DNA of 64,000 nt from Membranipora membranacea (taxonomy: Eukaryota; Bryozoa; Gymnolaemata; Cheilostomatida; Membraniporidae): the NCBI GenBank assembly GCA_914767715.1, contig OU612067.1, positions 13,955,001-14,019,000 on the forward strand, written 5' to 3'. Numbering within the stretch: the first letter of the stretch is position 1; each line of letters begins with the position of its first letter. Positions 1 through 10,653 of this stretch are shown here, one piece after another. Below the pieces are notes generated by a model. It did no database searches. It was given only the letters and a program-made list of their open reading frames with translations, and was not told where the DNA came from. Made by a program: the position numbers and the translations under genes.

Positions 1-303
1 ATAGTCTAGAATAAACAAAAAAATGAAGAAAAATTATTAAAATTCAACCCATCCGCCAAATGTTTGTATTCACAGGTCATATATTGCTTTGCATCACAAA
101 GACTTTCGAATGGGACAACTCGAGCAGAAAATTTAGCCAATCCAAATTCATTAGAACAAATTGTGTAGAAGTCAAATCTTAAGCCGCCATACTGTTTTTA
201 TACTAAGCTCAACTCCCAAACATCTGTCATTCTGTATTTACTTACATTCATTGCCCATACAAGATCTGCAAAAAATATTTTTTACTACCATTTTCTGGCA
301 CGG

Positions 304-542
304 CCTTAGGATTCGCGTTTGATGATCTCCCTGTCAATAACACTCAAAGGTTGTATTTTCTTCTGCCAAGACTCTGACTCTGACTTTTGGCCATTTCGCC
401 AATGGCAACTTATTGTCCATCAAATAAAAAAATGTATTAAATAAATCAGTTAAAAATTTACAAAGAAAACCACTGCCTTAGGATTCGCGTTTGATGACCT
501 CCCTGTCAATAGAACTCCAAGGTTGTGTTTTCTTCTGTCTAG
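304..542. repeat. Direct duplication upstream of gene A
   Basis: Two copies of a segment starting CCTTAGGATTCGCGTTTGAT lie at 304-370 and 476-542, with a few substitutions and AT-rich filler between them. They sit 180-420 bp upstream of the gene A start codon, so they are either a promoter-proximal duplication or a fragment of a dispersed repeat. I saw no further copy in the window. Confidence 0.7.
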
Positions 543-631
543 ACTTACATAAAACAATAAGCTATCACTCAATTTTCACATAATTTACACATTGCAGTGG
601 ATATCGTTGTCAGGTGATTGAATTTGCCTCT

Positions 632-640
632 CTATAAAAC
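632..640 (+). promoter_or_regulatory. Possible TATA box of gene A
   Basis: The sequence CTATAAAAC lies about 85 bp upstream of the gene A ATG, a spacing compatible with a short 5' UTR. Support is motif and distance only. AT-rich DNA gives many chance matches. Confidence 0.3.
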
Positions 641-723
641 TTGAAATCTGAATCAATCAATCAAAAAGAAGGCTCAAAACCATTCATTTCATATCCGCTT
701 CATTCAGAGACCAAGATAGAATC

Positions 724-3700
724 ATGGAACATTACATTCTTTTACATATAGTAATTGCCATGTTATTTCACACCAAAGTCTTAGGCTTTGACAGGATGAC
801 TCAAATTCCTCAGCCTTTTCCTCCTGTCGATGCTGTGATAGCTGCTTCAGATGATATCACTACATATCCTATCACAAGAACTACAGATGGATCAAAAAAC
901 AATATTTCAAGCTTTCTACTTCCTTTGCCTACACGTGAGCCGAATGGACTTGTGGTTTTACCTGCGCCACCGGGAGCCTATCCGGCAGGCGTAGGAATAC
1001 ATCAGTCATCTTCAGTAAACATACAAGTTCCTCCGGGCTTTCCAGGTCAAGGTTTTGATCCTAAGAACAGACCACTACCTGAGGTTTTCTTTGGTCAGCT
1101 CTCAGGAGTACGGGTAGGCGCTGACCTTACAACACATCATCCTGATTATCCCTTCATGGTAAGTGAGAAAAGTTATGTGAAATGCAAATGTAAATCACTT
1201 TATTATTAGCAGCTATCCAGCTATATTTACAGTAGATGATACATGTTCCATAAAAACATTACATATAGGCAGTCTGATTGTTCGCAGGTTGCGAATGTTT
1301 TGATCTGTCTTTCCGCAGGCCAGTGTGGCATTGAGTGTTCTAGTCGGGCAGTCTCTCTTCTAGCTTTGTGCTATCTGACTGTCCCATTACCTTTTAACTT
1401 TTTATATACCTTTAATACCGTTCTCCGTATTCTAGTTTTTATAGATACATGAAAGAAAAGAAAAATACACATAAAATTCAATTTATTGCGCCCCTGTACC
1501 CTGGTATAGGCTGGGGCAAGCTAGGCTATGTCCGCAAACCTCACCTCATTAAGCAGCATGTGTAGTGAATTGGATTCGTACCAGCAACCCTCAGGTTGTC
1601 TAGCTCACATCCTAACCACTACGCCACCCTTGATTGGTTGATTTAATTGGACCTAGCACGCAAAAGTTGTGCAAAGTCACTCCTTGGAAACCTTACTTGC
1701 TCTCAATACTCATTGCTCATCCCATGAAATATCTTTTAAATATAAATGAACAATGTCAATTGGATACGATAAAAGTTCAGATCTTTGAAAGTGACAGTCC
1801 TACTAGGGCATGTTTGGTATAGTTTTGAAGATCTCAGGCTGAAAATTCATCAAGGCATATGAAAAAATACAGCCTGTGAACCTAATTACAGTAAAACTGC
1901 TGCAAAGTCTGAAAATTGGGATCATGGTGGATCATAGTGATTTATTGCCTCCCCCTGATCACTATGATCCAATATGATCATTGCTAAAATAATCGGAAAA
2001 AATTAAAATGCTATTTTCCACAATTTTCATTATTTTCATTTGCCCTTTGAACTCGCAATATTTGATTCACTGGAATAATATATCAACTTTTCTAATAGGA
2101 CCGACCCTTAGAGGATTTTTTTGGATTTGAGAAATCACCATAGGAATGCTATCTAGGTTTTCATAATTATATACTTTCTAGACATATTAGTTATTATTGT
2201 TATTCTACCATCAAATGTTGTGTGTAAAATGTAGGCTATGGGAAACCGTTAAATATTAGCCTCTGAAGGCCTCTCTACTTCTATCCTTCTATAAATTGTA
2301 TGTTAGTAGCACCATTATTTTTCTTATTGTCACAAGCAGCATTACCAGCCAAAACCACAGCCTAAGCAGTGAGGTACTCAACGAAGACAGCTAGATAGGC
2401 AGGTGCTCGTAACATAGCTGCCTGTCTCGAGCTCATGGTGTACATTCCCACCCCGGTACAACATCCTTCTTTGTGTGTGTAGCTTCTGCTCTAACTCAAA
2501 CCAGAAGAAACATTCCAGTTACAAGTAATCATTATTGAGCAAAATGATTTGAAACAGAATTGAATGCGGACATTTTGGTGCAAACCAAATCACACACAGC
2601 TGTGACAATTCAGTTCTCAATGACTGCCTTCATAATTTGCCTCCATAACGCAACCGACAACATCCATATTGTGGGGAATTTTGGCCTACAAAATAGCATA
2701 AACATTGTAGGGCCTTAACTCCATATGGTGTCATGATGACAGCCTTGCCACACTATCTACAGCTACACAGATAAATATGTGATTAAGAATTGTAAGGCTT
2801 GTTGTTTTTTTCAATAATATTGTGAACTCGAATGTCATGTGATCAGAAGCAGAGCAATGAAAAGATATGTAATATGATGTTGGCAAGTCCAGACCACAAA
2901 TCAACAACTACAAAGAAAATTTAGAGATACTAGTCTATGGCCTGTGATCTTTAACAGACTCACAGATCAGGAGAGGGAGCCTCCCAATGTTAATGGGAAT
3001 GTTAATTTCTATTATGTTCTTGATACAGTTTGGCACAGTTTTGACTAAGGTTCGATTAGCGAAATATATCGGCAAAATCGAAATATCAAAAACAGCTGAC
3101 TTCACTCCGAATGAGACAATCAAGATAGATCTTTTATCTCTTGCTGAAAAGTCTATCAACGAACAAGGTTGGTTTAGCCTTCAAAGTGCATACTTGTCTG
3201 AGGCCGATGCCAAGCTTTCTTATTCCTTATACCTATTCGGTGAGACAAAAAGAGGTAAAAGCTTTGTACTGTTCTAAAACCTGAGTGCAAATCTAAAAAA
3301 CAATTGTATCTCCTGTTCATGTGCAGTGTAGTTTTTAAAGTAACCTCGAATGGCTGCGGCACCATATTGAGAATGCCTCTACAAACTATTTGAGATTTCG
3401 GTAGTTCTAGTGATGATGCAAGATATTGCGTCATCTCCCATGCCTGGTGTTAAATCTAAAAAAAAGGGCCAATCTCATTTGCCAAACTAATTTGTCTCGT
3501 GTTGTTCCCCTGCTGTAGATCTGCTAAACAAATCTACCTATTATCTAAATTAAGACATTATATTTGTTATTTTACAAGGTCGTATGGCTAAAAGTTCAAA
3601 AACTATCACTTTGGATTCTGAGAACTCCTTGACATCAATCATGACGGAGGCACCTCACGATGGAAACTATCCTGGCACAAATGCAACGGCTAAAATGTAA

Positions 3701-5849
3701 AGACATTGTATACTCATGATCGACCTCATTCAAAACTATTATACTGGCACATTGTTTTGGGTCATATCTTGCTGCAGCTTGTTGGTATGGGGCTATGGGT
3801 GCTGGTTAAAGCTGAGTCAACAACCTTCTGTAGAAAATTTAATTGTAAAGTTTTTCTTTACATCATCTTAACTTGAATGACCCAACCTGGTCTCATAACA
3901 GCTTGATCGATCACTACATCACTTGTTTGGGTGAGCTTTGTGCTTAGTTTCTCATTTGTGTCTTACATTCATACAGTTCATATTACAGCACTGTGTGGAA
4001 AACTTCCAAATATTGTTCAAATTACAAAGCATACATTTTGCAATTTAAGCCAGGAAAGAGATTAAAAATTCTTTCTTCACTCCATAAAATTCTACATTAT
4101 AAAACAACAAACAAATTAAAATCAATATATCGGAAGTGGAGTTGAATTATTTTACTACCCGACTTCAAATCCCAAATGCTAACAAATTGAAAAAAAATTA
4201 ATTATTGAAATCGACTGCTAAAGTTTTCAGCATTTGTTCTTATTACATTTATTACTAGCTTTATCCGGGTTCGGGAGTTATCTAGTCAATCTGTTCTAGA
4301 AGAATAATTTAATTCTCATCTCATTATTTGCTGCTGATGTTATGGCAAACAATGTGTTTTAATAATTTTACTGGATTTCTATATTCTTAACATGAAAAGG
4401 GCAAGTTTCACAGTGCTGGTGCACACTGCACATACTCGATGGCGAAGATTTGAGTATAGAATATGTGATATTAAGATAAAAATATACATATTCACAAGCA
4501 CTGACCAGGTAAGAGATTGATTATAGCACTCACTGATTCACCAGATTGGTAATTGCATCTTTGTCATAAGTCACCACCCCCATACACTATATCAAGTGTA
4601 AAGTTGCAACATTACCACGCGTCTAATTATGACGTGATCAGTGAGTTGAACAGGCCTGATATTAAAAAATATTGAAATAAAGTTGTTGCTTGATTCATTT
4701 GTGTCATTATCTAAATGGTGTTAAATAGATATGAAACAACTGCTAATAACATTTAAATGTTATCATTATATTCAGAATTTGATTGTAATAATAAATCTAA
4801 TCGTAGATATATCCTGATTTGTAGATAGATGTTAATGGGGACATAATTCACACCTACAATGGCTTAGTGCAGACTGATCTCTCCATTGAACAATATAATT
4901 TCTGTAACAATGACTCTCCACCATATATGACCTACTGCGAGCAGGTGATATTAACATCATTCATCTTAAAAATCTTTTAACTTTCCAGACTTGTTTAGAA
5001 GAAGAAGATTTTGGAATTTCCTTAGAAATAATAATGAAATGACCACTGAATGAGAGTGAATGTGGTCACACGGAAGGATAATCAGATGGATACAAAACAG
5101 AGTTGCCCAAAACCACTGACCCCATATAACTTCACATGTATCATTCATTTACAGATGACATCACATTTTCTGGAGTTCAAAGCAAGTATTGAGCCAGTAT
5201 TTCCACCACAGTGCGGATCGAACCACAGAGGCCTAAACTACATGTACTTTGGAGGGCTGGGCTATGTCATCATGAAACAGAAGGTACCGTGACACACAAT
5301 GTTTTCACAACTTTCCGAGATCGTAGAGCTAATTACAAAGGATAGTTCGTCAGTTAATCTGTCAGTCATCAACGAGTAATGAATCATAAGAGAATCCGCC
5401 CCTAACAGAATATAGTTAAAGTGATGAGTCACGGTCCTTTTCTTCTCTTTTTAAGGAGTCTACTACACACAATTGACATAACTATCATAGCCTGATTAAT
5501 TATTTCATTGCAGGTGGTGGTTGATGATTGGTTCGAAGTTGAATATGGAGATTTTTTAGTACACAACAATTATCAGTCACTGGTAAACATCAGCTTAACT
5601 GTACCGAGATTTGGGAAGCATATCTCCACTAAAATCACTATCGACTTATCCAACTCCTCGTGCAATGAATCCATTGACTTGTCATCTGAACTTAAGAAAC
5701 TGAGAGGACTGCAGGGGAGACCAAATATCAATAAAGAATTTCTAATCAAGTCTTCTTCAGCAACTGGTCTATCTAAGATGTGCCGCAGCAGTCTGAACCC
5801 AATATCTGTCATAACAATGATCTTCCTCATGAGTCTTAATAACCAATAA
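724..5849 (+). CDS. Family member A: predicted GPI-anchored surface protein, function unknown
   Basis: Seven exons can be joined: 724-1158, 3029-3167, 3579-3696, 4400-4508, 4825-4944, 5155-5283, 5514-5849, giving 461 residues with phases 0,1,2,0,0,0. The start is the first ATG of a hydrophobic leader of about 21 residues (positively charged His/Lys, then Leu/Ile/Val-rich). Exon 1 is Pro-rich and ends TTHHPDYPF. Exon 2 carries KVRLAKYIGKIEIS and ends SLAEKSINE. Exon 3 ends with the sequon YPGTNATAK. Exon 5 has GLVQTDLSI and two Cys. Exon 6 has YFGGLGYVIMKQK. Exon 7 begins VVVD and ends in a hydrophobic tail after a Ser-rich stretch, which suggests a GPI signal. It is the most divergent of the plus-strand copies. 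The donor of exon 2 (GTTGGT) is weak. Intron 1 (1.87 kb) contains a SINE and a MITE. I recognise no known domain; the exon model is strong because paralogues share it. Confidence 0.82.
1493..1632 (-). mobile_element. tRNA-derived SINE in intron 1 of gene A
   Basis: On the minus strand the segment reads like a tRNA head. It has an A-box-like TGGCGTAGTGGTTAGGA and a B-box-like GGTACGAATCC about 50 nt apart, followed by a non-tRNA body. There is no closing acceptor stem or CCA-type 3' end, so it is a SINE rather than a functional tRNA gene. Confidence 0.6.
1795..2103. mobile_element. MITE-like dispersed element, copy 1
   Basis: The ends are imperfect inverted repeats: CAGTCCTACTAG at the left, and the right end read in reverse is CGGTCCTATTAG. 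A diverged second copy in the same orientation lies at 55732-56030 and shares the internal block around GATCTCAGGCTGAAAA. It is a non-coding, non-autonomous DNA-transposon-like element sitting in intron 1 of gene A. Confidence 0.55.
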
Positions 5850-5850
5850 A
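5845..5850 (+). terminator. Poly(A) signal overlapping the gene A stop codon
   Basis: AATAAA overlaps the TAA stop codon (5847-5849). If used, the 3' UTR would be only about 20 nt. No other canonical hexamer was noted nearby, so the true site is uncertain. Confidence 0.35.
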
Positions 5851-7191
5851 ATGCAACAATTAAATGTGTATGGATCGATATAGTATACAGCAGTAATTAT
5901 ATTTTGATCAAACCACTGTGCATACATATATGTGTGTCAGTATATATATTTATACTCACTGATTTTATCTGGACTATAAACTTACCTAAGCTATGTTATG
6001 TGTATCAGTTTCAAGTTGAATATATTCTGTCTATTTGACAGCATGTTCATGTTCGCCATGTTATGAATTTGGTGATAAAAAAGGTTATGGGTTTACCAAA
6101 AGATGTTGGTGGAAAGTGTCCTATCGTATTTAGTGATGCACAGACCATTTCTACCTGTTGGATTATTCGCAACAGCCGATCAAAGCATCAGCTTAGTTCA
6201 CAAACACATCAAGGCAAAACAGTGTTACGGTCATTTATCAATATACGATCTGATATCCACACCAATAGTTATCAGATTAAGAAAATTCTTTACACTGACT
6301 TGTAGTGAGACCAATATTGCATAATATTTAAATCAATAATTGATCAGGTAACTCCAACAACAGAATGGCATTTTAGGAAAGATTAAGTGTAGTGTCTCCA
6401 ATGTTTCCTATGCGAGTCAGCTGACGTGATGTCTCCTGGCTCTGACTCCTCACAACATCATCATGTAAAATAACATCGAAATTAAATGTCCCTTCATACA
6501 TCATATTGTATTGATTTGGGGTAACCTTTATTTACCCTCATGCTGACTTTCAACTTTTGATGAGGATCTGATGGGTGGAAGTTGAAGGAAGTTCTTGGTT
6601 TGCACTGTGTTCGTTTAGCTAACAAACTAAAATGGTTTTTACACAGATGCTTGGGTAGGTAAGCAACTGAGAGTAATTTCACTTATGATAGTGATTGACG
6701 TGATCAATAATGTTGATAGTTAGACAGTTCACTGCATTTTATTCAGCAGGCCGAAGTCTCAGTGGAGTTGAACCATCCTGCTGGGTAATACATAAGCATA
6801 GCCACCATAACACAAGCAGCTAGATGAAAGAATAACATCAATTAACAACCAATGGCAATCAGATACGATCGACACTGGGACTTAAAACATATATTGTTGG
6901 TGCGCCATAAATGTTTACCTACGTCTTGGAAAATGTTTGACAGTGATAATTTTAGCACGATGTTTAATTACAGGAACACTTTTAACAATCTTACAAATTA
7001 CCATGACAATTAAGCCTACATGTAAATTATGTGAATCCCTACATCATTCAAAAATATATTATTCAAACACAGCCAACTTAATAAAGTGTGATTTACTAGA
7101 AACTTTCAGACACAGTATGAGACAAAGCATCATTAGCGTGACAGCACATAATATTAGTAAATAAGACACCTTTGGTATATAGAGTTTAGAA

Positions 7192-7864
7192 AAGGGCTGC
7201 CCAACGAGTGGCCCTGGGGCCGCAAGCGGCCCCCTGATTCAATTTTATGCGGCCCCTGACCCGTTTGAGAGAATCGAGTAGTCGGGAAAACAATTACCAC
7301 CCCTTTATTTATTACGTTCCTTATTTGTACAATAATAAGGAGCGCTCTACATCTAGTCACAGTATTTTGGAATTCCTCAACCATTGCATTTGAGTAAGCT
7401 CCAATAAATAAATTCCCCACTGCAGAGATGAAAATCCCCTTTTTATGACAGGGGATTTCCCATTTGATGGCCGCAAACCTTCAGCACATTAATCAGTTTT
7501 TGCCATAGACTTAATCATAAACCTAGACAGGAAAATATATTGTGGGCTGCATAACGACATCGGAAGGTGTAGTAGCATTGGTGTTATCATTGATTCACTG
7601 TTTATAATCCAGGTTTTTTGTTCAAAACTTGATCGGATTTTGAGATTGAAAATTGCTTTACAATCAGCATTAGGCAGGCATTAGTGAAGGCAGTTGGAGC
7701 TGTCACCTGTTCATGCGATATGTGTCATGTATATTCCAGAAAATAAATTTACTACAGGGATGCACACCCATATATGAATGTTTGATTTATGGTGAGGTTG
7801 CGGCCCCCAGGGACATTGCAATATATGGATGCGGCCAGCTCAATGAAAAGGTTGGGCACCCCTG
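7192..7864. mobile_element. Non-autonomous hAT-like transposon with target-site duplication
   Basis: The termini are inverted repeats: AAGGGCTGCCCAAC at the left and GTTGGGCACCCCTG at the right. They are flanked by an 8-bp direct repeat GTTTAGAA (7184-7191) / GTTTGGAA (7865-7872) with one mismatch. Internal subterminal GCGGCCCC motifs occur at both ends. The 8-bp duplication and the CAGGGGTGCCCAAC-like end are typical of hAT elements. No transposase frame is present. Confidence 0.75.
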
Positions 7865-8505
7865 GTTTGGAATATGTGTAGTGGTGATGCTCTGATAAAA
7901 TGTTCATGACTGTGAGATATTTCAAATACCAATATATAAACAGCAAGTGTCCAAAATATAGCTACAATCTTCTCAATGAGCCCACAGTGTGGGCACAATT
8001 TCTTAAGCACCGTGTCAGTGTTCAGTGTTGTGTTGTCAAACACAGACGGAAAGAAATCCTCGCATAAGAAAATACTCAAAAAAAAAGACTTTCAGCAATG
8101 CAATCTGAAACACAGCACAACAATTTGTTTGAAAAATAACAGACTCTGTGCCTCAGACCCAAGCAGCCCCTCTGTTTTTAATAAAAGAAGGAGAATACCT
8201 TATATAATTCATCTACCATCTCCATATAAGCTCAGAGGTCAAATGTGACATGTTTTCTAAAACTATACCTAGGGGATAAGTTGTAGTAGCCAGATAGTAA
8301 AACATTGGAACGACAGCTCTGTTGAGAAGAACCACTTGACACATTGAAGAGAATTTTCAAGTACTATTTATGCAATGTGAACTACGCTGCTTAAGGTGTG
8401 GCATTACACCATTGTCATCAGAAGATGACCAATTTTGATAAATCCCTGTGCACATCGTGCTTTGTCTGGAACTATAATTATACAGGGTCATTAACCATTA
8501 AGCCT

Positions 8506-8940
8506 GGTGCCCAATTGCAGCGAAATTGCAAGTTTTTGGGTCTTGCAAGATCTTGCAACAGTACTGCAATTCTGAACAACAAAAACCTCAGCAGTCTTAA
8601 AAGTCTCAAGAATCTTGCAAGACCAAGATTGCTGCAAGAAAATTGCTATGTGATATCTTTAGACAAATTATTTGTTAACTATTCGGCTGAGACTTTGGCT
8701 GAATATGTTATAACTGGACTAAGATTTTCATGAAATCTTAGAGATTCTGCAATCAATTGTGATCGGCAATCCTTAAAGTTTTAAGATTATTGCGCAGCTG
8801 CTGCAAGGCCAGTAGAGAGAAATCTTATGCAATTGTAAACCGAAAGATTTCAAGTGGGATTCTTGCGAGACTATTGCAATGCCTTGCAAGAGTCTTGAGA
8901 CTCTTGAGATTGCCTTCTGCAATTTGACATCAGGCTGTAC
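8506..8940. mobile_element. Fold-back element rich in TTGCAAGA motifs
   Basis: The left end AGCCTGGTGCCCAATTGCAG and the reverse of the right end AGCCTGATGTCAAATTGCAG match at most positions. Inside are many TTGCAAGA/TCTTGCAA and CTTGAGACTCTTGAGA motifs in both orientations, so the single strand could fold extensively. No coding potential is credible. The class is unknown. Confidence 0.5.
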
Positions 8941-9063
8941 ACATATGCTGTGTTGCAAAGGGAGGCTTTTGTAAAATCAAATGTGCTGTGGGATGTGAGT
9001 GCAAGACTCTTAGTGGTAAATGGCGGCCTGTTAATCATTGCAGTCAACCCATTTTTTTTTCGG

Positions 9064-9215
9064 GATGGTGAGATGACACAATCGGTTACGCTCTAGCTGT
9101 TCACAGTTGGTGCCAAAGGAGTTGCGGGTTTAACTCCCACTGAAAGAGCTTTCAAATTTATTTCTTCCACTCCATCTCACTATGAGCCTATATTAATAGA
9201 AAGACACCAATAAAC
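9064..9215 (+). mobile_element. tRNA-derived SINE (family shared with 18966-19145)
   Basis: A tRNA-like head GGTGAGATGACACAATCGGT is followed about 50 nt later by a B-box-like GGGTTTAACTCCCACTG and a tail containing GAGCTTTCAA. The same order is found at 18966-19145 and fragments occur near 26130 and 28715, which marks it as a dispersed family. Confidence 0.6.
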
Positions 9216-10653
9216 TAAATCACTCACTCATTTTATCCTCACTGGAAAGCAAAGCAGTGAATTTCTAGCTGATAGCTTATTAAATATGAGAAAAGTTTGT
9301 CCTCATTTAACACAAACTGAGCTGAGGTTAACTCTACACTACTCCTTGTTCTAAGACAGAAACAGCTAGCTGAATTAAATTATTTTTTATCAGATCTTCT
9401 CATCATTGCTATTCAGGTAGATGATTATTGGCCTGTTAAATTTTCTTGGATTAATCCTTATCAATAGGCATTTTTTGAGAGACCTGGTTTTTCTCACATA
9501 TGCAGTGTTTTGAGTGAGTTGGAATTGGTGGGAACTGAGTTCCCGCAAAAAATATAGAGAGGGAACTTTGAGAACACAGTTCCCACTGGATTCTGTTCAA
9601 AAACAGTTATGGCAAGTTGTCTCTTTTGACCAGATATCAATCATAATATTTACAGATCCATGTTTCTGCATAATTTGATCTAGAAATTCTCAAAACTGTT
9701 TCAACCCAGAGAGTAGAGTACCCATAAAGAAAAAGGTCAACTTAGACCACTGCACATGTGTAATTATGATTTTGGTGAGAGTGCAGAAGATCTCTGTTGA
9801 CAAGGATGTAATTATTCCAGGGTATGGTGTGACCTGGTTCTATTAAGGACTAACATGCTGATTTCTACATCAGTAATTTGTCGTAACAGGTAATTATTAT
9901 AGGGTTTTTATCACTTTCCCAATTGACACTCTACCCAAGAAAACATTTGAAAATTTTATTTAAGACACCAATAACACATTTTCTGAAAAAAGAACTTAAA
10001 GTATCAATCAATCTGCTCAAAGTACACAGCATCATAACTCTTCTATTTCTAACATTACCCCTTATTTGTCGGCATTAAAAGGTAATGCGAATAAACGACA
10101 ACTAAAAATAATCAAAACCTGAGCGGAGTAGCATCGATTATGATCCATTTATTGATTTTTATTCAGCACTGATAGCTTTCAAAGAATGAGTTAGTTGAAA
10201 TATATTTTTTTGTTTGGTTGATAAATGGATGTAATGGCTTGTGTTGTAACGGGGGGGGGGGGGGAGAGGAGGATGAAATAAATAGCTGCTTTAATAAGCC
10301 AACGAGACAACGTATGCAAGTGCTTTTCATCAGAACAGATGTTGATGGTAATTGCATAATTAACTGTCAATAGAGAAGTGAGATGTATAACTCAGTGCTA
10401 GATGGACCTGAGTGATGTGAGCAAGGTGCTAATAGTATCCGTAATTGTGTAATTTAAAACGGATAAGTCAAATCTTGACGTTAATCAATTTTCACCTAAT
10501 TCTCTCCTTATTTGGCATTGAAATAGGCTAAGCTGCGAATTATCTCAATTAATACTTGACAATAGTAACAGTTTGTGTGAATTCCGGAAAAACAAGTACA
10601 GTACAGTCACAAAACGTTCATTTGTGGTTGACACACTTAACAAATAAGTTGTT

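Larger units (their letters stand above)
1..723. other. 5' flank of gene A
   Basis: No coding exon is evident. The stretch contains a direct duplication of about 67 bp (304-370 and 476-542, offset 172 bp) and a TATA-like site near 633. It is treated as the upstream region of gene A. Confidence 0.5.
5850..10653. other. Intergenic region between genes A and B
   Basis: No exon with homology to the paralogue family or any family I recognise was seen. The interval contains a hAT-like element (7192-7864), a TTGCAAGA-rich fold-back (8506-8940), a SINE (9064-9215) and a run of G at 10249-10264. The remainder is AT-rich sequence without visible structure. Confidence 0.6.

Noticed and set aside
8398-8733. 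A 111-codon open frame on +
   Set aside because: It lies mostly within the TTGCAAGA fold-back element and has low-complexity composition.
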